The notes below the pieces were generated by a model. It did not search any database and was not told where the DNA came from. It worked only from the letters and a program-made list of their open reading frames with translations. From Branchiostoma floridae (taxonomy: Eukaryota > Chordata > Leptocardii > Amphioxiformes > Branchiostomatidae), in NCBI RefSeq assembly GCF_000003815.2, contig NC_049990.1, positions 11,458,985 through 11,522,984 of the forward strand: a stretch of DNA of 64,000 nt, read 5' to 3'. Position numbers and translations under genes: made by a program. Shown here one piece after another: positions 23,433 to 35,400 of the stretch (position 1 is the first letter of the stretch; each line of letters starts with the position of its first letter).

Positions 23433-25887
23433 CTCAAACCTTTTGCGAGCCCCAGAAAGCGGAACAGAAACTCTGACGGGGCAGTTTCGGTGTAAAACTG
23501 GTTTGTTTACATCCAGGATGACGCCATCTTGAAAGTTTGGGAAAGTACCGAACACCCATAATGCACCGTACGGGTCAGCACAACAGGTGGCCAACTGGGA
23601 GTGTCGGATTTCAGTGTTTTAAAAATCAAAAATCAAAAACGCCAAAAGAAAACCAGGATTTTATATTGGCTGTACTGTCAATACGGACAGGTTTCTGTTT
23701 TAAAACAAATATAATCTATGCGGGGAAAACTGAGAAGATAGGCCTAAAATTTTAGCAGTATCAGGCGGGACCAATACCATTTTGACTTTCATAAATATGC
23801 AATTTGTCCCTCTTACTGTTAGTCTAAAGTTATCAAGCTATGCGGAAGGCTAACAAAGTACACTGGAGATCCTAGAAACAATTGCTGAATGGGAGAATTG
23901 GGCAAAACGTAGAGATAAAAGTACATGTTTAATAGCAAGATACCATGACAACGCCCTTGCAATTTTGATCTCTGTCATAACTACACCCGGACTTGCATAA
24001 ATCCAATCCGTTGCCTCACTAGTACATCTGTACCATAACAGCCGCCAAGCCACGTAGTGAATCGAACACGAATCGAACCGTTTTTATTTGCAGTTCGAAG
24101 TGTTCCGCGGTTCTTAGCAACGTCGTTGCTAAGGAAAGGCTTGTCGCGTGACAGTTGGATGAAATTTCACCCGACTTTAACAGCTCTTTTAAACCTACTT
24201 GGCGGCCATTTTACAAAGATTGCGTTATATGTACAGAAAGGGAACACCATGTGCTCTCTGTATAAACCGTTTTTGTGGGATTTTACGGCAATTTAAGTTA
24301 GTTTCATGGTCATATTTGTTACATAGTAAAATTAGCAAAAAGGCGGTGCCGTACGGGGCAAAAATTTCGACGAATTTCACATTGAGGGCATTTGCATTAC
24401 GCCCTCGATTCTATCTTTAATGACTAGTGAATTAGATTTGTCGAATCTTCGACTACAAGTCATGTGAAGATCCTGTTGGTTTGAAATTTGGAAAGGTTAG
24501 GAAGTCCATGTATATCGGGGTCACCTTATCGACTGTTTTACGCGCAAATACTGCAAGTTGTTGGTGTAGCTAATTCGAGTACAGCTGGCTTTTTAACACA
24601 AGTTGCGGTACCGATGGACATTTCCGTTATTGTCAGAGGACGCACATAGAATAAAACAGTGTTGAGACGGACTGAATTAGCAAATGCTACATTGGTCTTA
24701 CGACAATTAGGACGCAAATACGGCGGTGCGTGTCTGGCGCGGGCTCCGTAGAACTGGCGTTGACGCAAGGGAGGAAGCGTTCTTTTTTGAATGCCTTTGA
24801 TGAGGTGCCCTCGCGCGATTGGGAAAAAAGCCCATTACTACCGCGAAATGGATAGCATGCCATATACCTAATGAAAGAAGAGAATTCGGACTATTCTGTG
24901 CACTAAATTTTCCGTTTGTTTTCAAATCTGTCACGAGGTAAAAAAAGCGTTGGAAATTGCACTAAAATCAACTGATTTCAGGTTATAAAATCAAATGGAT
25001 ACAGCAAGACAAATCTGCTAAAAATCCAAAGGAGTGAAGTGAGAAGCTTTAAAGTTGTATATGCGATGAAATGATGAATATAGATAGTTGTAAACTCAAG
25101 CAGCAAGCTTTCTTGCAAGTGGTCCCAACACCCGGGGGTCATGGAACGTAGAACTGTCCCAAAACGGCGCGCAGTTCGCTACGGCAGTCAGTTATAACTT
25201 TTGAAGTTAGATTTATATCATCTCGGATTGGCATATCAACTTGAAAGTTGGAATTTATATACGGGGGACCACTGTTAGCTTAGTTCCGGTCAAAGATTTG
25301 ATATCTATGGGACGAAGACCTGTCCAGAGTCGATAATTACTGAAAAAGCAAATCGGGGGCGTTCTATTCTTGAGTCAAAATTATGACATGGCTTCGCGCG
25401 GATTGGCGGCATTTGCATTACGCCCTCAAAATCTATGATGAGTCTTATACCGACAGAAACTACAATGTTTGCTCTTTCTTGTGGTCCCAAATTCCTGTTG
25501 GTTTGAAATCTACAATAGGTAAAAAATATGAGGGGAAATTACACGAAAATCACGAGATTTCGGGCCGTATTTTTGACGGGAAAACGATACACTATCGATT
25601 CAAAAATCCGTAGACATACCAAATGAGTCTAAAATATTGTAAATAACTTGAAATTAGTAAGATAAAAGGTTATGTACTCCTGCGATAAGCTTTCCTGTAG
25701 GGGGTGTTGACGCCCGTAGTCATAGAACGGACTACTTTCTCTCGCGGAAGGAAAATAAAAAAGCCTCGAACTCTCGACGTGGCGTGATAAGTCCAATCTG
25801 TTCAAGCCGCTGAATTCACAGTCCACACCGTCGCATCCGACCACACTGTCGCAATCGCCAACGTTTTGTTGTGCAGTACCAAGTTCA

Positions 25888-26031
25888 TACTCTCCAAGCA
25901 GAGGTTGAATCCCGCAGATATAAACGTTAGTAGTAGAAAAATTACACGGGCGCTCTTCCTACTACTAAAATTACACGGGCGCTCTTCCTACTACTACTAT
26001 ATCTGCGCGAGTCAACCTCTGCTTGGAGAGC
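25888..26031. mobile_element. Fold-back element with 10-bp target duplication
   Basis: Terminal inverted repeats of about 30 bp start CTCTCCAAGCAGAGGTT at 25890 and end with the complement at 26030. The interior has two direct copies of a 28-bp unit containing TTACACGGGCGCTCTTCC. ACCAAGTTCA flanks both sides (25878-25887 and 26032-26041), consistent with a 10-bp target-site duplication, the same length as for the element at 16132-16250 though the terminal sequences differ. Confidence 0.85.
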
Positions 26032-26814
26032 ACCAAGTTCACACATCATGATCACGGTGGCCCAAAGTATAGATCGACCCTCAGCCTTCGATCTTCAGAA
26101 AGCCTACCCACATAGTAAATATCAATATGCATCTATAGCTAGTGCACGTGATTCTTGATTTATAATGACCACACATATCCGGAAATTCAAAACGCCGAGA
26201 CTCGCACACACACACACGCACGCGCAGGTAATAATCCACACTTGAACTGTGTCAACACTGCTACAATCAGCAGTTTGGTTTATTCGTACATAGAACCGTA
26301 AGTATGGCTGAGCAATACACTCTTACTTACAAAAAATGAACATGATCAATCTCAATAAAGGTGCAACAGTGAACAGTAGCAGCAACTGGCAGACATACTT
26401 CCAAAATATACGGCAAGGAACAGTACTGGTTCAGTCTTAGATCCAATCATAAGAAATTCTAGGCATCGTAGACTCATCCTGTTGTAATAAAGTGATGGCG
26501 TGTATTTTTCTCTTTTCTCTTCTTTTTTTTTAAACATTGAAAGTCTTTCGTGCACTTATGACTTTATACTAACTTTCTTATAAACGTACAAGACTCTTGT
26601 ACGCATAGAAAATACCTTATCCCCTTTCCCTCTGCAATTCTACATAGTAAAAGCATTCTTTAATGTATTTTTTTCAATTTTACCTTACTATATATTTACA
26701 TGTGGGTTTCCCCATAAAAGCCTCGTTTCTCCTTGCCGATTTCAAGAATGAAAATCTAGATCAATCAAATGATGATGAAATGACAGTCAGCGGCAGTTAA
26801 AAAAAACAAGCCCT

Positions 26815-27012
26815 TTCCCATATCTTGTTTCCTATTGGACATCCAAAATTGCCTTCATCTCTTTTGTATTCATTTTAGGGTATAAAAACAGTTTGTTCCA
26901 GATCTCTTTCTTGCCACTGACGAAAGATAGTGGATACTATCTGAAATGTCTGACCGTTTCCAAAACCATATCTAGTTACTTGAGTATGTAACTGCTTTTT
27001 GGAGCATCCTCG
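26815..27012. repeat. Dispersed repeat family, inverted relative to the copy at 51.3 kb
   Basis: Contains CACTGACGAAAGATAG, TATCTGAAATGTCTGACCG and, to the left, TTTCCTATTGGACATCC. The reverse complement of these blocks appears in the same order at 51255-51450, and the core also makes up the palindrome at 8083-8240. It ends close to the stop codon at 27025 and so may be in that gene's 3' untranslated region. Confidence 0.8.
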
Positions 27013-27024
27013 TAATATCGTTAT

Positions 27025-28365
27025 CTATGAATCAAACGTGACTCTTTTCTTGGCCTTGAGTCTGGTGACATCTAGCGGATCTCTGGTGTCCCACAGCTCG
27101 CCCCGCCTGTTGAAGGAGTCTCCGTAGCTGGTGCGGAAGGTCTGGTCGGGCAGCCCGTACACGTCCACCGTGTGGGGCCGTCTGACAGGGTCGCCGGGTG
27201 TCTGGGGCAGGGGCGCGGGGTTGGTGGGGTGAGCGTACTCCCAAGATGCCTCCTGAACAAGAAACAACACCACTTTCATTTCACAACTACACTTGCACAT
27301 GCAAAGTAATTTCTTACTCAATCTTTAACGATGACCGTTACGTGGTCAGTATAATGCTTATTCACATGTTGGCGTCGAAAGACAGATTTGCTTGCAATAC
27401 TATCTCTTACTGCCAGAGGGCGCAAACATACGCAGAAAAAGTCAAAGTTTAAAAAAAAAATCTTAAACCAGACTGAACTCCTTTTTCCTCCGTCTAGACT
27501 TAACATCTCTGGTCATCTCTTCCTAACGGTCCATCTCACCGATGAGGTTTAACCTCCTTGGTCTCAAAAACAGTAATTCTAGTGTAAATTGGAATATACA
27601 ATACAAGTGAATATCGCCAGGGCTACCCCATGAACTGCCTCTGTATTAGAATGTGAACGGATACCTACCGTATGGATCACGTTCTTGAACGGGTTTTCCT
27701 TGTCATGGGTGTAGGGTGCTCTCAATGTGAACTCGGGAAGAAATCTGTAAGGATTAGATAACATGTTAAGATAAATGTCCCTTGTCTCATTTGTGAAACT
27801 CGATACATATTTTACATGGATATGGGCAAACCATGAATGATTATGACCTACGGATGAGCTTTAGAAATAAAAACTGTCATTGACCCATATGTCGCCTATA
27901 TTGTGGATTACTATAAGTGGCATGCATGGTATCATACACAAGTTTTGTCATATAGCCCCACCTGTAACTCTGGTGCAAGGGAGCTTCTTTCATCTGGTAT
28001 GAGACCCGTCCGACCTGTCCGGGGTACAACCCTTCTACGGTTCTTCCGTATCTGTAATTACTGGAAATAAATCAAAACGAAATACAGTTAAATATGCGAC
28101 TGATCAAAATATTAGTCACTAGTACTATCCCCTTTTTATATTGAAAGTAAAAACAAAGCTTACAATACCAGAAAAACCAAATAGAATCAATACCTTCAGT
28201 CCTGTTAACTACTGGCCGTAACGAAACGTAGACAAGAAAGAGTACTAATGCATGAAAAAAATCAACAGAAGGAAAATTGACCGTCACAAACTGCGCAACT
28301 CACCTAGGGGTTGGATTCGCTACTGCAGATTTGAATTCCCTCAGTCGCGTTGTTGGGGCACTCAT
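27025..28365 (-). CDS. Small protein resembling axonemal (ciliary microtubule) proteins, 154 residues
   Basis: Four coding exons on the minus strand join in frame: 28304-28365, 27962-28060, 27669-27744, 27025-27252. The ATG at 28365 has an in-frame TAG upstream in the same exon, so it is the first usable start. A probable 5' untranslated exon ends at a GAG/GTAAGC donor near 29695. The protein is Pro-, Tyr- and Arg-rich with no signal peptide or membrane segment. It has short motifs such as NYRYGRTVEGLYPG (21-34) and, near the end, FRTSYGDSFNRRGE. Such evenly spaced aromatic/Arg/Pro motifs are common in small microtubule inner proteins of cilia, which is the basis of the call. I cannot match it to a named member. 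The upstream region has a GTTGCTAGGGC half X-box-like site near 29840, weak support for RFX control. Confidence 0.6.
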
Positions 28366-28428
28366 GTTGAGCTGATGTGTTCTTATTGCTTTGAAACTGT
28401 GACTGCAAACTGGCTAAGTTCTCAATAT

Positions 28429-31383
28429 CTGCAAAACAGAGCGTACATTAGCAAGGATAAACAGCTAGGGTTGCCAGACCTCTCGTTGGCCTATTGAAAT
28501 GTTTGTTTGTGATACCTTAGAAACAAGGGCCCATATGCCCTCAGGCGACAAGCAACATGTTACCGATATGTAGTCAAACCACCTGCCACCACATACTAAC
28601 AATAGCTTTTCAAGACTATTGGTTTTCTTTGCTCTGCGATAAAAAAAAATGCGCAAAATGATCGACGCTAAAACTTAAGTTTTAGATATTCAAAACATGC
28701 TTCAGACGGGATAAACACTTTTGTGAACAAAAATAGTAACAGAACAATGCATTAGCCAAGAGAGATGTTTACATAAACAAATACTGGCAACAAGATATCC
28801 TCACCATACCTAAATTTATAGATAGATACGACAGACTCTCTCCGTAGTGTATGGTTGTCTAGAATGAAATAAGCTTATTCGCCCCCCCCCCCCCCCCTCC
28901 TTTCTTGTGGAAGCCATTCACAAATTACAATGTAAAACTGTTAAGAAGCCATTGGGAACCGTCCATGCAGTGACCTGTAATTGGATAAGTACACAAAGAC
29001 TAGGTAATGATTATCTCCTGTATATCCTACTAGAAGAAACACCCAGAAATGGCCCCGAATATCCAACATAAAAACCGCTGGCCCCTTTTCAGGCAAATTG
29101 TGAATACACGAGCCGACAAAGGAACTGGAGACCAATATTTCATGAGTATAATGATTAATAACAAGGCTTGAGACAAGTACTACATAATTGTGTTACGTGG
29201 TAATTCACATGGGACTCGCACATAAACGAACGTGTGTCTATCTACACATTGATTATAAAAATGGTCAAACTCGAGTGGCTATACGCTACTTATTCATGTC
29301 CCCATAGAAATTTAAGGGCTCTAGATTATGTTGACTCTAGTACTCGCATTTTGTGTTGAAGAGAGTTGAATTACTAGTCATACACGGTTTTACATGTACC
29401 ATGTTGTCTTCGTGCGATGCGACAAAATAGTACAGTAACGAGAGTTATAATCATGATATAAGTAAGGGAGAAAATCTCAAAAATGTTCCAAACACACTTG
29501 CTTTCGCTGTTGCAAATGCAAAGAATATGAGGGTCAGTGGAAATATAGCGGGTGAGTTAGCCTGAAAATACTAGTACTGTGGATGCATATATGATAGGTT
29601 ACCTGAAATAACGATAACCCAAACCCTACTCTCAGTCAAAAGGCGGTGTATCTTTCCACACAATATACCTCAATTTAAAAAAAAAATATAGCCTGCTTAC
29701 CTCAGAATACTGTCTCAGACCTCCACTGATTTCCACGGCTTGTAATGCTGGCGTGTAGCGAACACCGGAAGCATGTCACCTATAAACACACCGATGGGCG
29801 GTACCTAGTTACGGGACGCTTAGCGCCATGGCGCCCTAGCAACGCAAACACCTGCCGAGATTACGTCGTCTGACAGGTATTACCGCCGTCGCTATGGGAG
29901 GGGTTTCAATAAGAAATTCTCCAAAATTCTCCCACAGTTTGTATCTTAAACTGTTTTTATCATAATAGGGTTTTCATACACATGATAGTTTTGCATACAT
30001 TGTCAAAAGCCCGTACGATATGTTGTAGCCATGGCGGGTTTAATTACACGTACATGTATAGCTTCAGTACAATACAATACGAACGTGAGAAATGGCTATT
30101 GCTATGACCGAATTTTGATGGCGCGTTTTCTTGTTGTATCGGTATGCTTATTACAATACTTTTGTTTGTAAATGGATTAGAATAAACACCCACCTTCAAT
30201 GCCTTCGTTTTGAAATGAAAGAGGTAAAAGGGCACTAATGGTTTTAATGACCCGTGAGGTCTATTGAAAGGTGCACAGAAGAAGACGTAAAACACCTAAC
30301 AGAGGCACCCACGGTCCACTTGCATTACTTTAAACAGTTGGTTGGCCCATTCAGGGGTTAAAAGCGTTCATTGGGAAGCTTTGGAGCGGGTGAAAGTGAC
30401 GACAAAGGATTTCACTAGTACTAGTTGTAGGGTATTGCAATGAACATGCATATGATGTATTACTTTTGTGTAGATTCATGGGAGGGGTTAAGAGTAGAAC
30501 CGGCAGGTGTCAATTAATTATTCTAGGGAACCAATCAAAGAATAAAGAACGAATCATGAGAACTTAAATGTGTGTGTGTATGAACATATTTTCTTGCCTG
30601 ATTTACTGTTTGTACCATGTCTTATAAGCTTTCCATAGCTATTTTCTCCCCATCTATGCCCTCCACATTCTTTCTAGTCTGTCTTAGTGGGGTTGTGTGG
30701 CTCATTTGGTAGGGTGTTTGATTCATGGCCCAGGGGTTATTGGTTTGAATACGTTGATGTGCCACCAACTTTCCTCACTTCAATCAGGTGAAAATGAGTA
30801 GCGCTACCTAGCTTTGAATAGGACGTCAAATTGAGGTCCCATGTTTTTATTGGTATCACATGTTAGTGTAACATATAATGTATTCATAAGTTAGTGTCTA
30901 CAACAACTTTATATGTATTATGGATTAACTTGACTTTAAGTAACTGACACTACAAATAAGTTGGGACTTACCCCAAATTTTCAGCTGACTCAGTCAGCCT
31001 TGTTCACAGAATGGACTCGTCTTCATTTGTTCAAATAAATAAAGGACACACTTCTTTTAACATTTCTTGTTCTTGAAACAAACAGCATTAAGTCTTGTAA
31101 CAAACACTCAAAACAGTATTGCGTCATGTAATTCTGATATGCAGAGAGTTTATGACTGTATGCTGTATTTTCTTTCATGAGAACCTAAATCTAATAAATA
31201 GCAGTGGCTTTTGACAAACATCTACACTGTAGAAAAACAGGTATACCTATTTGGACACCATCAAGTATATTAAAATGTGACATCCAATGGCATTCTTGCT
31301 TCATGCTACTTTCTTGACCTCATTGATCAAGCAGGTAAGGTTCCTTTGTCAGAGGTCTTCATTATCAAGTCCAATGTTCAAGG
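28429..31383. other. 5' region of the axonemal-type gene and 3' side of aprataxin
   Basis: Contains a likely untranslated exon with donor at about 29695, CpG-rich sequence around 29750-29890, a C homopolymer at 28881-28897, and a SINE at about 30690. No coding exon is recognised in the rest. Confidence 0.5.
30690..30880 (+). mobile_element. tRNA-derived SINE
   Basis: An A-box-like TGGCTCATTTGGTAG (about 30698-30712) and a B-box-like TGGTTTGAATAC (30741-30752) are about 40 bases apart, as in a tRNA. A non-tRNA body follows (GTCAAATTGAGGTCCCATG). It lies downstream of the aprataxin stop. Confidence 0.65.
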
Positions 31384-33445
31384 TCACTTCTTGTCTCCAG
31401 GTTTAGGAATATGTGACAAAATGTGAGCCTTGAGTTTGGGCATGTTGACCTGTTCCTTCTTACACACGTGACATCTGAAAAAAAAGAGTTGAGGACAGTT
31501 GATGAAATAAAGAGTGTAAGGGACAAGTATATACATTCATATTAGCATGTAACTATGAAGGAGGAAAGAAATAAAAGATGAAAAAATTGCTGATTTGGCA
31601 GTTTCACGTAGTCAAAATTAATCCAAGGAATCGTAAAAAAAAGAATGATTTTCTTCTTAATCTTATTTTCATCGTTTGTCAAAAAAAATTTATTTCTAAA
31701 GTACCTTACTTAAAAAAACTACAATTTTCAAAAGATTTAGAGCAAGTGAATAGAAAACTGTATAATACTAAAACTCATAGCTACATAGGTAACGTTACAT
31801 GTATGTGCAGTATAAAAGGTACAAATGGATGAATAGCATTACCTAGTGGGATGCATACCTCATTGGGGGTTTGCCAAAAATGCCTACCTTAGTGGATCTT
31901 TCAAGCGTTCATTTCTTGATCCTTTGTCTGCTATTTTCCCTTCTTTTTCTAATTCTTCCATAACATCTGAAAATGAAAGATGGACATAATGGATTATTCC
32001 ATTCATAAATCAAAGAAGGGGTGTCCTTTGTTAATATTGCCATCTATGTACTGTTCTAAACTTGCAATTTTTTCATCATGAAAAGTTCATTTGAACACCC
32101 CTACACCTGTTTAATGGATTAGCCCCAAGACATTTTATTCTTGCATACTGTAATTCTAGAAACTAAAAATACTTTAAATCTGAAACTCGGTGTCATTACT
32201 TCTGAAGTTTTGTTGTGACCTTGCCAAAATCACTAATGTGTCTTTCTTGTTTCACTACTGTACTACATAAAATCTGCAAGCGTGAATCTAGAATGCTGCT
32301 AAAGACTAGGAAAAGACCCTATTTTCCAACAAATGTAGAATAAAATCATTGCAAAAGTGATGGAATTTACCGTACAGACCTGTAGAGTCTATGAAGTAGT
32401 CTGTTGTGAAGGAGTTCCAATGTTTCTTATGCTTCAAGCAGGGAGAGTCAAAATCTTGACTGATGACATGGAGATGTAAGTGACTGTAAGAGAAATGTAG
32501 ATTGAACAGAATTATATTAAGATATTCTTTGTGGATCCTAATATCAAGATTAACAGAACACCATCACATTTCAATTATTTGTTCCCCCTCCTAAATTTTT
32601 TTATATCCTTAGAATATCCAACCCCTCCCCTTGTGAGATTATCTGACTGTATATTGACCAGTGTACTACAGAATACTTACTACTCACCTCATACTGGGGA
32701 TGGCATGGTAGCCCAGGCGGAAGGACAGATGTTTGGCATCTTCTGTTCTGAAATGTTAGAAATCAAAACAATGCAAAAGATGAACATCAACAAAAACGTA
32801 CTTTCATATGAAAGCTATATTAGCTATAGTAATTTCACACAAATTTGCAGTGGTTTTATCTCAGTGTTTAAAAAAACAAACCTATGGCTTTAAGCCATTA
32901 TGTAGACAATGCATACATGGGAGACATATTTGTCATGAAAAAGTCATGAAAATAAAACCACTAAGAAAGTTTCACAATTTACAGCACAACATACTGTACT
33001 TACTTGTCTATAAGCTCCTGTCCCTTCTTGTGCATGTGTTTGAGAAGGTCCAACTGTTTTGCTGACACAGCCTTTAGACTGGATATGTTCTCCTTAGGTA
33101 AAACTAACCAGTGGTACCTGGCCTGAGGATGGAATAAGAATAAATACAATAACGTTAATCTTTTCAATGATCCAACTGCTCATGCACACACATAAACAAA
33201 ACACATCTGTAACATACAAATAAACACACACATACAAAGACACACACTTAGTGACGTACACACACACACACCAAGGAGCTTTTATAAAAGCTCCTTGCAC
33301 ACACACACAAACACGTGCACATACACACACGCGTACATGTGCACACACCTACCTACCTACCTAGTCCCTTGACCTCCAGGTCGTTGGGGGGACAAGGTAG
33401 ACATGAAGATCGAGAGTTGCCTCCAGGTTCGTCTGTGCGCGCGCG

Positions 33446-33492
<47 letters not shown>

Positions 33493-33751
33493 AGACGAGA
33501 CGAAAACAAAGACAAGAGTTGGTGACGTGCCCTTTGACCTGACAACAAACCTTTGGGTATTTATCCTTGATAATGACCACTTTATCGTCCGAGTCGACCT
33601 TCAGTGCGGGATCCTCCATGGATGACAGCAGGCCCATGCTCCAGTGACCTTTCTTGGCCGGTTGAGCCGCTGTTTTCGCAGCTCCATCGGCTAATTTTCG
33701 CTTTTGTGCGTTCATCATCACAGAAAAGGCATTCCCTTTTGCCGCCATCAT
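31384..33751 (-). CDS. APTX: Aprataxin, HIT domain plus C2H2 zinc finger, without FHA (complete)
   Basis: Six minus-strand exons join in frame into 217 residues: 33551-33751, 33004-33122, 32688-32747, 32380-32483, 31888-31966, 31384-31474. The ATG at 33751 follows an in-frame TAG 18 bases upstream, so this exon begins the protein. Residues 1-35 are Lys/Ala-rich with [12 protein letters not shown] starts at [23 protein letters not shown] (68-76), [12 protein letters not shown] and [14 protein letters not shown] follow, with the catalytic HxHxH at 128-132. The zinc finger is C189-x2-C192-x12-H205-x3-H209. The family removes AMP from abortive 5'-adenylated DNA ends in the nucleus. Vertebrate aprataxin has an N-terminal FHA domain for binding XRCC1 and XRCC4; this model has none, as in fungal and several invertebrate forms. 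The first intron holds an alternating GC/CA tract. Confidence 0.93.
33180..33350. repeat. CA-rich microsatellite with a 26-bp perfect palindrome
   Basis: Imperfect (CA)n over about 170 bp in aprataxin intron one. At 33272-33297 it is interrupted by a perfect palindrome with half-site CAAGGAGCTTTTA. Confidence 0.9.
33435..33491. repeat. Alternating (GC)n(CA)n tract with Z-DNA potential
   Basis: About 16 bases of GC dinucleotides run directly into about 38 bases of CA dinucleotides with no break in purine-pyrimidine alternation. It lies in the first aprataxin intron. Confidence 0.92.
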
Positions 33752-34534
33752 TATTGGAAGCAGCCACTATTTCATTGGGGGTGTGTGTGATATTTTGTTC
33801 ATCATACTTTAATATTTTAGATATATAAAACTGTAATGATGTTAGTATAAATTCTTTCAATTAAATATTTGAATTATTTGATAATCATATCATTTTCTTT
33901 GTTGATAGAGAATGGGATAGATTTACTATCAAAGCTGGTAGTTTTACCTAATGTTAAGTGAGGCGTGCCGAAAATGTAACAGGGTGTTTCATTGGCTGCT
34001 TTTGTGAAAAATGAGCCAATTAAGCAAGGCGTGACAAACAGGCTGTTGGACTGTTCAAAATGTCAGCTGAGAATGCGAAAAATTGCTGAAATCGCCAGTT
34101 CTGAGGTAAAATGCGCAGTTTCTGCTCTGTATGCGACCTTAATTTGATGATCAAGCATAAAACAATGATGCACATGTTTGTTTGCGTGAAAACTGGGGCT
34201 TATTACGTACGGAAACGATTGGAAGGATATGTTTGGTTGTATGTTTTGATGGTGGTTATTTTGTGGTGTGGGAGGGGGGGCGGGGTAGAGGAGTTGGCAA
34301 TTTATTGATTTTATTCATGTCATCTAAAAATATGGACATGCTGATGTGAAGGGACAGTGGAGCATACAGAAATCTAGTCGTTGTGGAGTAAGGTGAATAA
34401 TATCATTTTTTTATGGCTGTATATTTTTCACTATTGACAAGATTTTCCTGTCAATTAGATTTTTTGACCACTATTGTCAGGATGTTCCTGTCAATAGTAT
34501 ATTTTCGCACTGTTGGCAGGGATATTCTTTTCAT

Positions 34535-35166
34535 CAGGGGTGCCTAAGCATTTGCACGAACCCAATGAAATTCGTACGAATATTATGTGATACACACGAA
34601 TCACTATGCGAAAACGCACGAATATTATGAAATTCGCACGAATCACTATGCAAAAACGCACGAATATTATGAAATTCGCACAAATCACTATGTGATTCAC
34701 ACGAACCTTATGAGATTTGCACGATCCTTATGCGAAATTGCACAACCACTGCCGGGGTCACGTGACAGACGGAGCGGGATTTTCAAGATGGCGGCTTCGA
34801 TCGGCGGCGACGGAAAATACGATGTAACACGTTGAAATGAAGCAAAACAGTAGCTCACAGGCTATTAAATACATCTTTGCGACGGTAAATGTCCATTCCA
34901 TACCTTGAAATATAAATATCACGGGTAGAAACGCTCAAAATCATGCCTCCTCCCGGCCGCCGTTTTCGCATAAGGATCGTGCAAATCTCATAAGGTTCGT
35001 GTGAATCACATAGTGATTCGTGCAAATTTCATAATATTTGTGTGTTTTTGCATAGTGATTCGTGCAAATTTCATAATATTCGTGCGTTTTTGCATAGTGA
35101 TTCGTGTGTATCACATAATATTCGTACGAATTTCATTGGGTTCGTGCAAATGCTTAGGCACCCCTG
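34535..35166. mobile_element. Large fold-back element (about 203-bp arms) with a promoter-like spacer
   Basis: Arms 34535-34737 and 34963-35166 are reverse complements with few mismatches. The termini read CAGGGGTGCC and its complement, and TTCAT directly flanks both ends (34530-34534, 35167-35171). Each arm contains direct sub-repeats of about 40 bp built on CGAATATTATGAAATTCG. The 225-bp spacer has a different composition: CpG-rich, with GTCACGTGAC (34757-34766) and CAAGATGGCGGC (34784-34795), plus a 15-codon open frame at 34788-34835. The CAGGGGTG end is hAT-like, but hAT elements usually leave 8-bp duplications, so the superfamily is open. Confidence 0.88.
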
Positions 35167-35309
35167 TTCATGATACCTTATTATCATCTATCGACCTGTA
35201 TTATATTCATAACCAAGGTCATAACTCTGAGGATGATCCAGGTGCAAAATTAAGACTTCAATGCTGACTTCCTAAGCAAGAACGATTGATTGATTACTGA
35301 ATGTATGCA

Positions 35310-35400
35310 AAACAATTAACCAGCGGGGTCTGAACCCCCGACCTTTGGAATGCTACACGAGCACTCTATGGTCTACCTTCTGCTGTTGGCCATTTCATGT
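35310..35400 (-). mobile_element. Possible tRNA-like SINE remnant
   Basis: The minus strand contains GGTCGGGGGTTCAGACCCC, close to a tRNA T-arm and B box. The A-box side is unclear. Low support. Confidence 0.3.

Larger units (their letters stand above)
23433..27024. other. Region between EPSTI1 and the axonemal-type gene; repeats, no gene seen
   Basis: The left end is the EPSTI1 promoter side. The middle (24.1-25.8 kb) has diverged direct repeats, for example GCATTTGCATTACGCCCTC at about 24390 and 25408 and CCTGTTGGTTTGAAAT at 24471 and 25493. A 21-bp odd palindrome lies at 24113-24133. A fold-back element is at 25890-26030 and a dispersed repeat at 26815-27012. No coding exon is recognised. 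Confidence 0.5.

Noticed and set aside
24113-24133. Palindrome CTTAGCAAC/GTTGCTAAG as an RFX X-box
   Set aside because: The half-sites are in the reverse order (RGCAAC before GTTGC) compared with a true X-box.
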